Below, piece after piece: positions 8,093 through 18,124 of a DNA stretch of 64,000 nucleotides. The notes under the pieces are model-generated. The model was not told the origin of the DNA. It saw only the letters and a list, made by a program, of their open reading frames with translations, and searched no databases. Made by a program: the position numbers and the translations under genes. Within the stretch, counting starts at the first letter, position 1, and every line of letters begins with the position of its first letter. The stretch comes from Stenotrophomonas sp. MYb238. Its GTDB lineage: Bacteria > Pseudomonadota > Gammaproteobacteria > Xanthomonadales > Xanthomonadaceae. The stretch lies in assembly GCF_009496535.1 (NCBI RefSeq), contig NZ_WIDL01000023.1:1-64000 (forward strand), read 5' to 3'.

Positions 8093-10096
8093 ATGAATTC
8101 ATCCTGGATCGAATCCACCCTGGCCTGGATCGCCGCGCACCCGGTGCTGGCCGGCGCGGTCATCTTCGCCATCGCCTTCAGCGACGCGGTCATCATCCTC
8201 GGCGCGATCGTGCCGGCGCTGCCGCTGATGATCGCCGTCGGCGTGCTGATCGGCATGGGCGAGCTCTCCGGCCCCTACGCGGTGGCCTGCGCCGCGCTCG
8301 GCGCGTTCTGCGGCGATGGCCTGAGCTACTGGGTCGGCCGCCGCTGGGGCGACCGCCTGCGCGGGGTGTGGCCGTTCAGCCGCTACCCGCAGCTGCTGGA
8401 GCGCGGCGAACTGCTGTTCAGGCGCAATGCGTTCAAGAGCATCCTGGTGGCGCGCTATGTCGGCGCGATCCGGCCGTTCGTGCCGGCCATCGCCGGCATG
8501 GCGAAGATGCCGCTGGCGCGCTACGCGCAACCCAGCGCCGTCGCCAGCCTGTCCTGGGCGGTGCTGTTCCTGCTGCCGGGCTGGGCGCTGGGCCAGGCCT
8601 ACGACGCGGTGGCGGCGGTGGCCGGGCGGCTGTTCGTGGTGGTAGCCCTGCTCGGGGTGGTGCTGGGGCTGGTGTGGGCCATCGTGCTGTACGGCTACCG
8701 CTGGTCGGCCACGCGCATGGACGGCTGGCTGGCGCGGCTGCTGCGCTGGTCGCAGCGCCATCCGCACCTGCTCGGCCGCTACTGGAACGACCTGTTCGAC
8801 CCGCGCCGGCGCGAATCGGTGCCGCTGGCGATGCTGGCGCTGATGCTGCTGCTGCTGGGCTGGGGCTGGTTCGCGCTGCTGATGGTGGTGGTGGGCCACG
8901 GCGAGCCGCTGGCGCTGGACCTGGCCGTGCACCAGCTGATGCTGGCCCTGCGCAATCCGCTGGCCGACTACCCGATGGCGGCGCTGGCCTCGCTGGGCGA
9001 CTGGCAGGTGCTGCTGCCGGCCACCGCCGCCGGCATGGGCTACCTGTGCTGGCGCCGGCGCTGGATGGCCGCCGCGCACTGGCTGGCGGCGCTGGCCTTC
9101 GGCCTGGCGCTGACCAAGCTGCTCGGCGCCACCGTGGACGTGGTGCGGCCGCCGGCCGCCAGCAGCGGCTTCGGCTTCCCGTCGGTGTCGGTGACCATGG
9201 CCACCATCACCTTCGGCTTCTTCGCCGTGCTGATCGGCCGCGAACTGCCGGGCCGCACGCGGGTGTGGCCGTACCTGGTGTCGGGCATCGTGGTCACGAT
9301 CATTGGCTTCGCGCGGATCTACCTGGGCGCGCACTGGCTGAGCGACGTCATCGGCGGCATGTTGTTCGGCATCTTCTGGCTGCTGGTGCTGGGCATCGCC
9401 TACCGCCGCCGCTTCAACCGCTCGTTCTGGGTCAAGCCGGTGACGTGGCTGTTCTACGGCGTGTTCGTGCTGGCCGGGTTCTGGTACGCACCGCGCAACG
9501 TGCCGGCCAAGCTGGCCAAGTTCGAGCCGGTGGCCGAGGCGCCGCGGGCGATGGCGGCGGACCACTGGTGGCAGGACGGCTGGCGCGAGCTGCCGTCGCG
9601 CCGCAACGAGTTCGACGACGACCAGCGCTGGCCGCTGGACGTGCAGGTGGCCGGGCCGCTGGCGCCGCTGCAGCGCCAGCTCGAACGCCAGGGCTGGACG
9701 CTGCAGCCGCAGGCCGGCTGGCAGCAGGCGCTGGCCATGCTCGACAGCAAGGCCGCGCCGGCGCAGGTGCCGGTGCTGCCGGCCACGCTGGACACCAATG
9801 TCGAATCGCTGCTGATGGTGCGCACGGGCGCGCGCGCCGATGAAGTGCATGCCCTGCGCCTGTGGCCGGCGGCGGTGCGGCTGCAGCCAGGGCAGGCGCC
9901 GCTGTGGGTGGGCAGCGCGCAGACGCTGCGCTACCAGCGCCACTTCCGGCTGTTCGGACTGTGGCTGCCGCTGCGCGGCGTCGACCCGGCGCTGGAGGCG
10001 GTCAAGCAGTCGCTGGACGGCATGGAAACCCGTACCCAGGCCATGCCCGACAGCGGCATGCCGCTGCTGATGATCCGCAGCGAGACGACACCGTAG
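8093..10096 (+). CDS. DedA-PAP2-LssY fusion membrane protein
   Basis: A 667-residue multipass inner-membrane protein. Residues 1-200 are a DedA/SNARE-associated domain (helical hairpins, with a GDGLSYWVGRRWG motif and the FRRNAFKSILVARYVGAIRPFVP region typical of DedA proteins implicated in lipid-carrier flipping). Residues about 240-450 are a PAP2 phosphatase domain with KLLGATVDVVRP and ARIYLGAHWLSD, matching signature parts 1 and 3. The middle motif, normally PSGH, reads PSVS, so a catalytic His is missing. The C-terminal 200 residues form an LssY-C-like soluble domain. Such fusions are thought to act in undecaprenyl-phosphate or phospholipid recycling, but the degenerate motif leaves activity uncertain. 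The stop codon TAG lies within the adjacent palindromic repeat. Confidence 0.85.
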   Translation: MNSSWIESTLAWIAAHPVLAGAVIFAIAFSDAVIILGAIVPALPLMIAVGVLIGMGELSGPYAVACAALGAFCGDGLSYWVGRRWGDRLRGVWPFSRYPQLLERGELLFRRNAFKSILVARYVGAIRPFVPAIAGMAKMPLARYAQPSAVASLSWAVLFLLPGWALGQAYDAVAAVAGRLFVVVALLGVVLGLVWAIVLYGYRWSATRMDGWLARLLRWSQRHPHLLGRYWNDLFDPRRRESVPLAMLALMLLLLGWGWFALLMVVVGHGEPLALDLAVHQLMLALRNPLADYPMAALASLGDWQVLLPATAAGMGYLCWRRRWMAAAHWLAALAFGLALTKLLGATVDVVRPPAASSGFGFPSVSVTMATITFGFFAVLIGRELPGRTRVWPYLVSGIVVTIIGFARIYLGAHWLSDVIGGMLFGIFWLLVLGIAYRRRFNRSFWVKPVTWLFYGVFVLAGFWYAPRNVPAKLAKFEPVAEAPRAMAADHWWQDGWRELPSRRNEFDDDQRWPLDVQVAGPLAPLQRQLERQGWTLQPQAGWQQALAMLDSKAAPAQVPVLPATLDTNVESLLMVRTGARADEVHALRLWPAAVRLQPGQAPLWVGSAQTLRYQRHFRLFGLWLPLRGVDPALEAVKQSLDGMETRTQAMPDSGMPLLMIRSETTP

Positions 10097-10198
10097 GAGC
10101 GCACCTCGGTGCGCGATGGGCGTGCAGGCAAGCGGCGCGCCCGACGTTTTGGAAACCCGGACGGGAACGCCCCGTCGCGCACCAAGGTGCGCTCCTAC
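10093..10198. repeat. Palindromic repeat copy 2 (GTAGGAGCGCACCTCGGTGCG type)
   Basis: Inverted arms GTAGGAGCGCACCTCGGTGCGC and GCGCACCAAGGTGCGCTCCTAC flank about 60 bp. It separates two convergent genes, and both of their TAG stop codons (10094-10096 plus strand, 10195-10197 minus strand) are provided by the repeat ends. Confidence 0.85.
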
Positions 10199-10800
10199 AG
10201 GTCGGTTTCCGGCGGCTCGAAATCGGGGATCCAGGTCAGCAGCCGATCCAGCCGCTGGTGCGCGTCGTCTTCCTGCAGCAGCACCAGCCGCTGCTCGTCT
10301 TCCAGCGGCAGCAGCTCGGCCAGCCGCCAGCCCACCCACGCCGCCTGGTCCAGCTGCGCCGGACCGGCGCCGGCGAACTCGCCGCCGGCCTGTTCGAGGA
10401 TGCGCTCCAGCAGCAGCCCCAGCAGCGCGTGCTCGGGCCGCAGTTCGTCGTCGTGGTCGGGCTCGCGCCACTGCACCTCGCCCACCACCAGGCCGTTGTC
10501 GCGCACCCGCGTGCGGCCGACGTGGAAGCGGCGCGCGCCGCGCAGGCGCAGTTGCAGCACGCCGTCGGCGCCGACGTCGAAATCCTCGACCACCGCCTCC
10601 ACGCCCCAGGCCGCCGGGGTGGCCGGCGCACCGACCTCCTCGCCTTCCAGGATCAGGCAGATGCCGAAGGTGCTGTCCTGGCGGCCGCATTCGCGCACCA
10701 AGTCCAGATAGCGCGCCTCGAACACGCGCAGGCCCAGCGCGGCGCCGGGCAGCAGCACGCCGTGCAGCGGAAACAGGGGCAGGGTCTGCGTGTCTGTCAT
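10195..10800 (-). CDS. Lon substrate-binding-domain (LON-SB) protein
   Basis: A 201-residue protein consisting of the Lon N-terminal (substrate-recognition) domain only. It starts with the family pattern LPLFPL-x-G-V-LLPG followed by LRVFEARYLDLV, and GICLIL a little later. No AAA+ or protease domain is present. Stand-alone LON-SB proteins are widespread in proteobacteria and their role is not well defined; chaperone-like or adaptor functions have been suggested. The length is normal for the stand-alone family. The ATG at 10800 is supported by the conserved start of the domain at residue 7. The gene may be transcribed together with mpl, 88 bp upstream on the same strand. Confidence 0.85.
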   Translation of the reverse strand: MTDTQTLPLFPLHGVLLPGAALGLRVFEARYLDLVRECGRQDSTFGICLILEGEEVGAPATPAAWGVEAVVEDFDVGADGVLQLRLRGARRFHVGRTRVRDNGLVVGEVQWREPDHDDELRPEHALLGLLLERILEQAGGEFAGAGPAQLDQAAWVGWRLAELLPLEDEQRLVLLQEDDAHQRLDRLLTWIPDFEPPETDL

Positions 10801-10888
10801 TAGGCCGGCCGTACTCCGGAAACGAAGGGGTGCACCACGAGGGTAACGCAGGACGGGTCATGCGCCCGCCACGATGCGGCCCCGCGCA

Positions 10889-12457
10889 TCAGCCCTGCAG
10901 CTGCGCCAGGAAGCGGCGCGGCGCGCCGTCGAAGCCGCCGTTGGACATGAACACCACGTGGTCGCCGTCGCGCACCGCATCGCCCAGCCGCGCCAGCAGC
11001 GCATCGGTATCGGCCACCGCCTGCGCATCGCCGCGCACGGCCGCGATCACCCGGGCCGCATCCCACGGCAGTTCCGGGCGTGCGAGGAACACCACCGCGT
11101 CGGCGATGTCCAGCGACGGCGCCAGCGCCTGCGCGTGCGCGCCCAGGCGCATCGAATTGCTGCGCGGCTCCATCGCCACCACGATCCGCGCCCGGCCGAC
11201 CTTCGCGCGCAGTCCTTCCAGCGTGGTGTGGATGGCGGTGGGGTGATGGGCGAAATCGTCGTAGATGGTCACGCCACGCGCCTGCCCGATCACTTCCAGG
11301 CGGCGCTTGACGCTGTGGAAGCCGGCCAGCGCCGGCGCCACCGCGGCCACGTCCACGCCCACCGCATGCGCGGCGGCCAGCGCGGCCAGGCCGTTGAGCA
11401 CATTGTGGCGGCCCAGCAGCGGCCAGCGCACCTGCGCCACCTCCACGCCACGGTGCAGCACCGCGAACGCGCTGCCGTCCTGCTCGACCAGGCGCGCGCT
11501 CCATTCCAGCGCGGCGTCGAAACCGAAGCGCTCCACCGGGGTCCAGCAGCCCATCGCCAGCACTTCGGCCAGGCGCGCGTCCTCGCCGTTGACGATCAGC
11601 CGGCCGCGGCCGGGCACGGTGCGCACCAGGTGGTGGAACTGGCGCTGGATCGCCGCCACGTCCGGGAAGATGTCGGCGTGGTCGTATTCCAGGTTGTTGA
11701 GAATCGCCACCAGCGGCCGGTAGTGGACGAACTTGCTGCGCTTGTCGAAGAACGCGGTGTCGTATTCGTCGGCTTCGACCACAAAAAGCGGTCGGCCTGA
11801 AGCCCCGCTCCCATCGGGGCGAGAAGGCACGGCTTGCGCGCCACTGGCGTGCGTGCCCTGGAGCGCCCACGCCGCTGGCATGGGCTGGGGCGCGGAGCGG
11901 GGGTTGGGGTCAGGGGCGACGGCGTCCTGGTGATTCAGGCCCGCGGGTTTCGTCCGCCCCTCATCCGCCCCGCGGGCATCGTCTCCCGCAGGGAGAAGGG
12001 GAAGACCCAGCCGCGCCGACACCCCGAAATCCTCCGCCACGCCGCCGATCAGGAACCCCGGCTCGCGCCCGGCCGCCTGCAGCAGGTAGGCCAGGATGGT
12101 CGTCGTGGTGGTCTTGCCGTGGGTGCCGGCCACCGCCAGCGTGTCGCGGCCCGGCAGCACGTTCTCGGCCAGCCACTGCGCGCCGCTGGTGTAGCGCCGG
12201 CCCTGGTCCAGCACCGCCTCCACCGCCGGGTTGCCGCGCGAGAGCGCGTTGCCGACCACGATCTGGTCGCAGTCCCCGCCGATGTTGCCTGGCAGGTAGC
12301 CCTGCGTCAGCGCGATGCCCAGCGTCTCCAGCTGCGTGGACATGGGCGGGTATACCGCCTGGTCGCTGCCTTCGACCTGGTGGCCGAGTTCGCGGGCCAG
12401 GGCGGCCACGCCGCCCATGAAAGTACCGGCGATGCCGAGGATGTGGATCTTGCTCAT
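10889..12457 (-). CDS. mpl: UDP-MurNAc:L-Ala-gamma-D-Glu-meso-DAP ligase with repeat-derived insertion
   Basis: A Mur-ligase-family enzyme that reattaches recycled murein tripeptide to UDP-N-acetylmuramate in the cytoplasm. Visible are the N-terminal ILGIAGTFMGG, the ATP loop GTHGKTTTTT (111-120), the VVEADEYD motif and the FDKRSKFVHYRP block, all characteristic of Mpl. The protein is 522 residues against about 457 in E. coli. The excess is a Pro/Gly/Ala-rich insert of roughly 70 residues (about 152-222) between SARLG and the LFVVEADEYD strand, encoded by DNA resembling an interspersed intergenic repeat. The reading frame is kept through it, so a functional enzyme with a surface loop is plausible but unproved. 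Confidence 0.9.
   Translation of the reverse strand: MSKIHILGIAGTFMGGVAALARELGHQVEGSDQAVYPPMSTQLETLGIALTQGYLPGNIGGDCDQIVVGNALSRGNPAVEAVLDQGRRYTSGAQWLAENVLPGRDTLAVAGTHGKTTTTTILAYLLQAAGREPGFLIGGVAEDFGVSARLGLPLLPAGDDARGADEGRTKPAGLNHQDAVAPDPNPRSAPQPMPAAWALQGTHASGAQAVPSRPDGSGASGRPLFVVEADEYDTAFFDKRSKFVHYRPLVAILNNLEYDHADIFPDVAAIQRQFHHLVRTVPGRGRLIVNGEDARLAEVLAMGCWTPVERFGFDAALEWSARLVEQDGSAFAVLHRGVEVAQVRWPLLGRHNVLNGLAALAAAHAVGVDVAAVAPALAGFHSVKRRLEVIGQARGVTIYDDFAHHPTAIHTTLEGLRAKVGRARIVVAMEPRSNSMRLGAHAQALAPSLDIADAVVFLARPELPWDAARVIAAVRGDAQAVADTDALLARLGDAVRDGDHVVFMSNGGFDGAPRRFLAQLQG
11792..12004. repeat. Repeat-like insertion inside mpl
   Basis: About 213 bp with no counterpart in ordinary Mpl proteins. 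On the plus strand it contains GGGGTTGGGGTCAGGGGCGA, CGCCCCTCATCCGCCCCGC and a CTCCCGCAGGGAGAAGGGG hairpin. This text resembles that of the intergenic repeats commonly scattered in xanthomonad genomes. Exact ends are estimated from where homology to Mpl is lost (residues 152-222) and could shift by a few codons. Confidence 0.6.
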
Positions 12458-12559
12458 GCGCCGATTGTCGCCGATGCGCCGGCGCGCGGGTATGTCGTGC
12501 CGGCATTATCCCTACTGGCTTGTAGGGAAAACTCCTATACCGCAAGGAGACATTCGTAC

Positions 12560-12714
12560 CGAGAATGCACGGGCCAGCCGCAGTATCCCTCAGGTCCTAC
12601 TCCCCAAGAGGCCGTCCCCAGGGAGCTCATGCTGCGGGGCCCTGAGCACGCCCACCTGCTGGCCCCTGTACGACGAACGCCCCGGACCATGCACTGGTCC
12701 GGGGCGTTCGCTTT
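12560..12714 (+). ncRNA. Putative structured small RNA upstream of its own terminator
   Basis: The gap between mpl and adk (both minus strand) contains a plus-strand intrinsic terminator, implying a plus-strand transcript with no ORF of note. Within it GGGCCAGC (12571-12578) can pair with GCTGGCCC (12658-12665), enclosing further complementary blocks such as CTCAGG (12589-12594) with CCTGAG (12641-12646). A 25-codon ORF from 12564 exists but has no good coding character. No family was recognised, and the 5' end is a guess. Confidence 0.3.
12675..12714 (+). terminator. Strong intrinsic terminator between mpl and adk
   Basis: A 15-bp perfect stem, GAACGCCCCGGACCA and its complement, loop TGCAC, followed by GCTTTT on the plus strand. 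On the minus strand the tail is not T-rich, so it fits a plus-strand transcript better than adk. Confidence 0.7.
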
Positions 12715-12765
12715 TGCGCGTTCCGTTTTGCGGCCCGCCCCGGCCATGCCGGGGCAAGCAGGGCA

Positions 12766-13329
12766 TCAGCGCTTGATGGCGGCCAGGATGCGGGCCAGCA
12801 CTTCGTCCAGCGCGCCCACGCCGTCGACGCGGGCCAGGGTGCCCTTGGCGGCGTAGAAGTCGATCACCGGCGCGGTGGAATCGTTGTAGACCTGCAGGCG
12901 CTGGCGTACCGATTCGGGGTTGTCGTCGGCGCGGCCCTGTTCCTTGGCGCGGCCGGCGATGCGCTCGACCAGCAGTTCGGTCGGCACGTCCAGCTGCACG
13001 ATGGCGTCCAGCGGCTGCTCCAGGCGGGTCAGCAGTTCGCCCAGCGCGTTGGCCTGGGCCACGTTGCGCGGGTAGCCGTCGAGGATGAAGCCGTTGGCGA
13101 CGTCGGCCTGGGCCAGGCGCGATTCCAGCATGCCCAGCAGGATGTCGTCGGACACCAGGTTGCCGGCATCCATCACCGCCTTGGCCTGCTTGCCCAGCTC
13201 GGTGCCGGCGGCCACTTCGGCGCGCAGCAGGTCGCCGGTGGAGATGTGCGGAATCCGCAGTTCTTCCTTCAGGCGGGTCGCCTGCGTGCCCTTGCCCGAA
13301 CCGGGCGGTCCCAACAGAACCAATCGCAT
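12766..13329 (-). CDS. adk: Adenylate kinase
   Basis: A 187-residue nucleotide kinase that interconverts ATP + AMP and 2 ADP. The P-loop GPPGSGKGTQ is at residues 7-16, the AMP-binding region contains STGDLLRAE, and the FILDGYPRNVAQA segment is the family's second hallmark. The protein is the short type with a minimal LID rather than the long Zn-binding LID seen in E. coli, as usual in xanthomonads. The start codon ATG at 13329 places MRLVLLGPPGSGKG at the N-terminus. It is 308 bp upstream of mpl on the same strand, with the small structured region between them. Confidence 0.95.
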   Translation of the reverse strand: MRLVLLGPPGSGKGTQATRLKEELRIPHISTGDLLRAEVAAGTELGKQAKAVMDAGNLVSDDILLGMLESRLAQADVANGFILDGYPRNVAQANALGELLTRLEQPLDAIVQLDVPTELLVERIAGRAKEQGRADDNPESVRQRLQVYNDSTAPVIDFYAAKGTLARVDGVGALDEVLARILAAIKR

Positions 13330-13490
13330 TCCTGACTCCCTTGTATGTAGAGGATGACTTCTTTCAGGGACGGACAGCGGCGTTAGACTCAGGGGCCCCC
13401 TGTGAGCTCATTCACGCTGCACCGCAATAACGCAGCTTACCGCATCCGGCCAATGTCCCGGAAATGTCCCCCTGCCCGGAGAGTCTCCCC

Positions 13491-14747
13491 ATGTCCCAAG
13501 GCACCTTGCTCTACGCCCAGTCCGGTGGCGTCACCGCCGTCATCAACGCCACCGCCTCCGCCGTGATCACCGAGGCAAGGGCAAGGAAAATCAAGGTGTT
13601 GGCCGCGCGCAACGGCATCCTGGGCGCGCTGCGCGAGGAACTGGTCGACACCTCGAAGGAATCGGCCGCCAGCATCGCCGCGCTCGCCCACACCCCGGGC
13701 GGCGCGTTCGGCTCGTGCCGCTACAAGCTCAAGTCGCTGGAGGCGGACCGCGCCAGGTACGAGCGCCTGCTGGAGGTGCTCAGGGCGCACGACGTGCGCT
13801 GGTTCCTCTACAACGGCGGCAACGATTCGGCCGACACCGCGTTGAAGGTCTCGCAGCTGGCGAAGGAATTCGGCTACCCGCTGACCTGCGTGGGCGTGCC
13901 CAAGACCATCGACAACGACCTGGCCGTCACCGACACCTGTCCTGGCTTCGGCTCGGCCGCCAAGTACACTGCCGTGTCGGTGCGCGAGGCGGCGCTGGAC
14001 GTGGCGGCGATGGCCGAGACCTCCACCCGCGTCTTCATCTACGAGGCGATGGGCCGCCACGCCGGCTGGCTGGCCGCCGCGGCCGGGCTGGCCGGGGAAA
14101 ACCCCGACGACGCGCCGCAGGTCATCCTGCTGCCCGAACGCGCCTACGACGAAACGGCATTCCTGAAGAAGGTGAAGCAGGTGGTGGACAAGGTCGGCTA
14201 CTGCGTGGTGGTCGCCAGCGAGGGCATCCACACCGCCGACGGCCGCTTCGTCGCCGATGCCGGTGGCGCCACCGACTCCTTCGGTCATACCCAGCTCGGC
14301 GGCGTGGCCTCCTACCTGGCGGGCCGGGTCAAGGCGGAGCTGGGCTACAAGGTGCACTGGACCCTGCCCGACTACCTGCAGCGCTCGGCCCGCCATGTCG
14401 CCAGCAAGACCGACTGGGAACAGGCGCAGGCGGTGGGCAGGGCCGCGGTGCAGTTCGCGCTCAAGGGCCTGAACTCGGTGATGCCGGTGATCGTGCGGAC
14501 TTCCGATGCGCCCTACCGCTGGAAGATCGAAGCCGCGCCGCTGTCGAAGGTGGCCAACCACGAGAAGAAGATGCCGGCCGGCTTCATCCGCAAGGACGGC
14601 TTCGGCATCACAGACAAGGCGCGCGGCTACCTGCAGCCGCTGATCCGCGGCGAGGCGCCGTTGCCATGGGGCCGCGACGGCCTGCCGAAGTACGTGACGC
14701 TGAAGAACGTGGCGGTGGCGAAGAAGCTGCCGGACTGGGAGGGCTGA
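13491..14747 (+). CDS. pfp: Pyrophosphate-dependent 6-phosphofructokinase
   Basis: A 418-residue phosphofructokinase that phosphorylates fructose 6-phosphate reversibly with PPi as donor. PPi specificity is shown by the second-position Asp in GGNDS (ATP enzymes have GGDGS) and by Lys in PKTIDNDL, the two substitutions known to block ATP binding and favour PPi. The substrate-binding stretch MGRHAGWLAA and SEGIH also fit the family. The start ATG at 13491 follows a GGAGAG ribosome-binding site; an upstream in-frame Met lacks one. It is followed 11 bp after the stop by a palindromic repeat. PPi produced in biosynthesis can be used here, and the proton-pumping and soluble pyrophosphatases nearby compete for it. 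Confidence 0.92.
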   Translation: MSQGTLLYAQSGGVTAVINATASAVITEARARKIKVLAARNGILGALREELVDTSKESAASIAALAHTPGGAFGSCRYKLKSLEADRARYERLLEVLRAHDVRWFLYNGGNDSADTALKVSQLAKEFGYPLTCVGVPKTIDNDLAVTDTCPGFGSAAKYTAVSVREAALDVAAMAETSTRVFIYEAMGRHAGWLAAAAGLAGENPDDAPQVILLPERAYDETAFLKKVKQVVDKVGYCVVVASEGIHTADGRFVADAGGATDSFGHTQLGGVASYLAGRVKAELGYKVHWTLPDYLQRSARHVASKTDWEQAQAVGRAAVQFALKGLNSVMPVIVRTSDAPYRWKIEAAPLSKVANHEKKMPAGFIRKDGFGITDKARGYLQPLIRGEAPLPWGRDGLPKYVTLKNVAVAKKLPDWEG

Positions 14748-14758
14748 GCCCGGTCTCG

Positions 14759-14846
14759 GTAGGAGCGGCTTCAGCCGCGAACGCTCCTGTTTTTGCTTCT
14801 CCACATTTGGTTGGCAAAAAGCGTTCGCGGCTGAAGCCGCTCCTAC
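14759..14846. repeat. Palindromic repeat copy 3
   Basis: GTAGGAGCGGCTTCAGCCGCGAACGCT and its inverted counterpart GCGTTCGCGGCTGAAGCCGC, then TCCTAC, enclose an AT-richer centre (TTTTTGCTTCTCCACATTTG). It lies immediately downstream of the PPi-phosphofructokinase gene and before a convergent gene, so it may end both transcripts. Confidence 0.85.
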
Positions 14847-14873
14847 GGGTACAGGACAGGCCGGTGGCCTGCA

Positions 14874-15395
14874 TCAACGGCAGGGCTTGCCCTCCACCGT
14901 CATGTTCACCGCGAATGCCGGCAGCGACGCCAGCCTGCCGGCTTCGGCCTGCTGCCGGGCCTCGCCCAGATACACGCGCACCTGCCCCTGGCCGTCGCGG
15001 GTCAAGGGCTGTTCGACCGGACGCCGCCAGACCTCGACCACCGCCTGCTGGCCCGGGCAGGCCGCCGCCGGAATCCGGATGCGGTCGTTGAGCCGCCATC
15101 CGCCCTCGCCCGGCGTGACCTGGGCCGCATCCAGCAGCGCCGCGCGGGGCTGGCAGCGCGCATCGGTGCGCACCAACTGCATGTCGTAAGGTGCATCGGC
15201 CTGGCCGGTGAAGCGGCCTTCGATGCGGGTGCAGGCTTCGGGGATCTGCCGCACGGTGTGCACCGCGCCTACCGCCTGCGCGGTGCCCGGCGGACGCTGG
15301 ATTTCCGGCTGGCTCGCCACCGGCGCCTGCGCCTGCGCGACCAGCGGCAGCAGGACCAGCCACGGCAGCGACAGCATTCCATATCCCTTCTTCAT
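14874..15395 (-). CDS. Secreted protein of unknown function
   Basis: A 173-residue protein with an N-terminal signal peptide: KK at the start, a hydrophobic L/P/V core and a likely cleavage after A-Q-A near residue 24. The mature part contains four cysteines (in ACTRIEG, ARCQPR, AACPGQ and the C-terminal KPC), probably two periplasmic disulfides. I do not recognise the family. The start is taken at ATG 15395, which begins the signal peptide; a GTG 11 codons upstream would add a charged, unlikely extension. It is flanked by the repeat downstream and the hppA promoter region upstream. It appears monocistronic. Confidence 0.65.
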   Translation of the reverse strand: MKKGYGMLSLPWLVLLPLVAQAQAPVASQPEIQRPPGTAQAVGAVHTVRQIPEACTRIEGRFTGQADAPYDMQLVRTDARCQPRAALLDAAQVTPGEGGWRLNDRIRIPAAACPGQQAVVEVWRRPVEQPLTRDGQGQVRVYLGEARQQAEAGRLASLPAFAVNMTVEGKPCR

Positions 15396-15562
15396 CGCCC
15401 GGCCTCGTTCGTCTGCGGAAAGCCGCACGGTGCCAGCACCGGGCTGAACGCCATGACATGGACCGAAGCGCGCGCCCCGGAGCGCGGCCCATGGCAGCGA
15501 AGCAATGCGATGCAGCTTTTCCCTCTGCCGACAGGAGCGCGGGGCATGCCTGCGACTGCCCC

Positions 15563-15591
15563 GTGACAGTGAACGGCACCTGACCCATACT
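15563..15591 (+). promoter_or_regulatory. Likely hppA promoter
   Basis: GTGACA at 15563-15568 and CATACT at 15586-15591 are separated by exactly 17 bp. Predicted initiation near 15598 gives a 5' UTR of about 135 bases before hppA. The rest of the gene-free stretch 15396-15732 shows no other recognisable element. Confidence 0.5.
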
Positions 15592-15732
15592 CGCTGCGGC
15601 TCCAGGAAGAGTTGAACACCGCGACACGTACCACGGCCGCTGCATGGCTCCGGGTCTGTTCCAGTGCTTCATCCCCGGCGTGTCCCGCGTTCAGCCGTTG
15701 CTGGGCGACATCCACCTGTGCTGGAGGGGTTC

Positions 15733-17787
<2,055 letters not shown>

Positions 17788-17814
17788 TCGGAGCCGGTTG
17801 CTTACGGCACCTTC

Positions 17815-17842
17815 GCCCTTCCCCCGGCTGCGGGGGAAGGGC
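17815..17842. other. 12-bp perfect hairpin downstream of hppA
   Basis: GCCCTTCCCCCG, loop GCTG, CGGGGGAAGGGC. This is similar to short C-rich/G-rich intergenic hairpins common in xanthomonads. It lacks a T-tract. It lies between the intact hppA 3' end and its degenerate copy. Confidence 0.6.
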
Positions 17843-17871
17843 AAGGGATGAGCGCGAGCCGCAAGGCGCGG

Positions 17872-17919
17872 ATCAGGATCATCACCATCGTCGCCCTGCT
17901 GCGGGTGCCTTTGCTGCAG
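17872..17919 (+). pseudogene. Degenerate duplicate of the hppA 3' end
   Basis: The 48 bases here align without gaps to the last 48 bases of hppA (17740-17787) with about 40 identities. In the same phase they read RIRIITIVALLRVPLL against [15 protein letters not shown]. The TAG stop is changed to CAG. The two copies are separated by 84 bp that include the hairpin at 17815. It appears to be a relic of the former gene end. Confidence 0.65.
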
Positions 17920-18124
17920 GGACCGGTACAGACAACCCGAAGAACGAACGGAAGCGGTCGATCCCCCGTTCCTCGCCGCTACGCCCGCGGCGCCCAAGCC
18001 GGCCGTGCCCCGCTTCCTCTCGTCCCGCTGCCCCCGACCGCCCGTTCCTGCCCTTTGGTGCGCCGCACCAGCGGCAGGCGTAGAATGGCCGCCCTTCTGT
18101 CAAACGCACGATTCGGAGCAGCGC

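Noticed and set aside
8099-10861. 920-codon minus-strand frame opposite the DedA-PAP2 gene
   Set aside because: Composition is His/Gln/Arg-rich shadow typical of GC-rich DNA. The plus strand has clear membrane-domain motifs.
12460-12714. Identification as 6S RNA or SRP RNA
   Set aside because: A GGGCCAG...CTGGCCC pairing is reminiscent of 6S RNA, but the conserved central parts and the usual zapA/ygfA context are absent. The SRP tetraloop region is not present.
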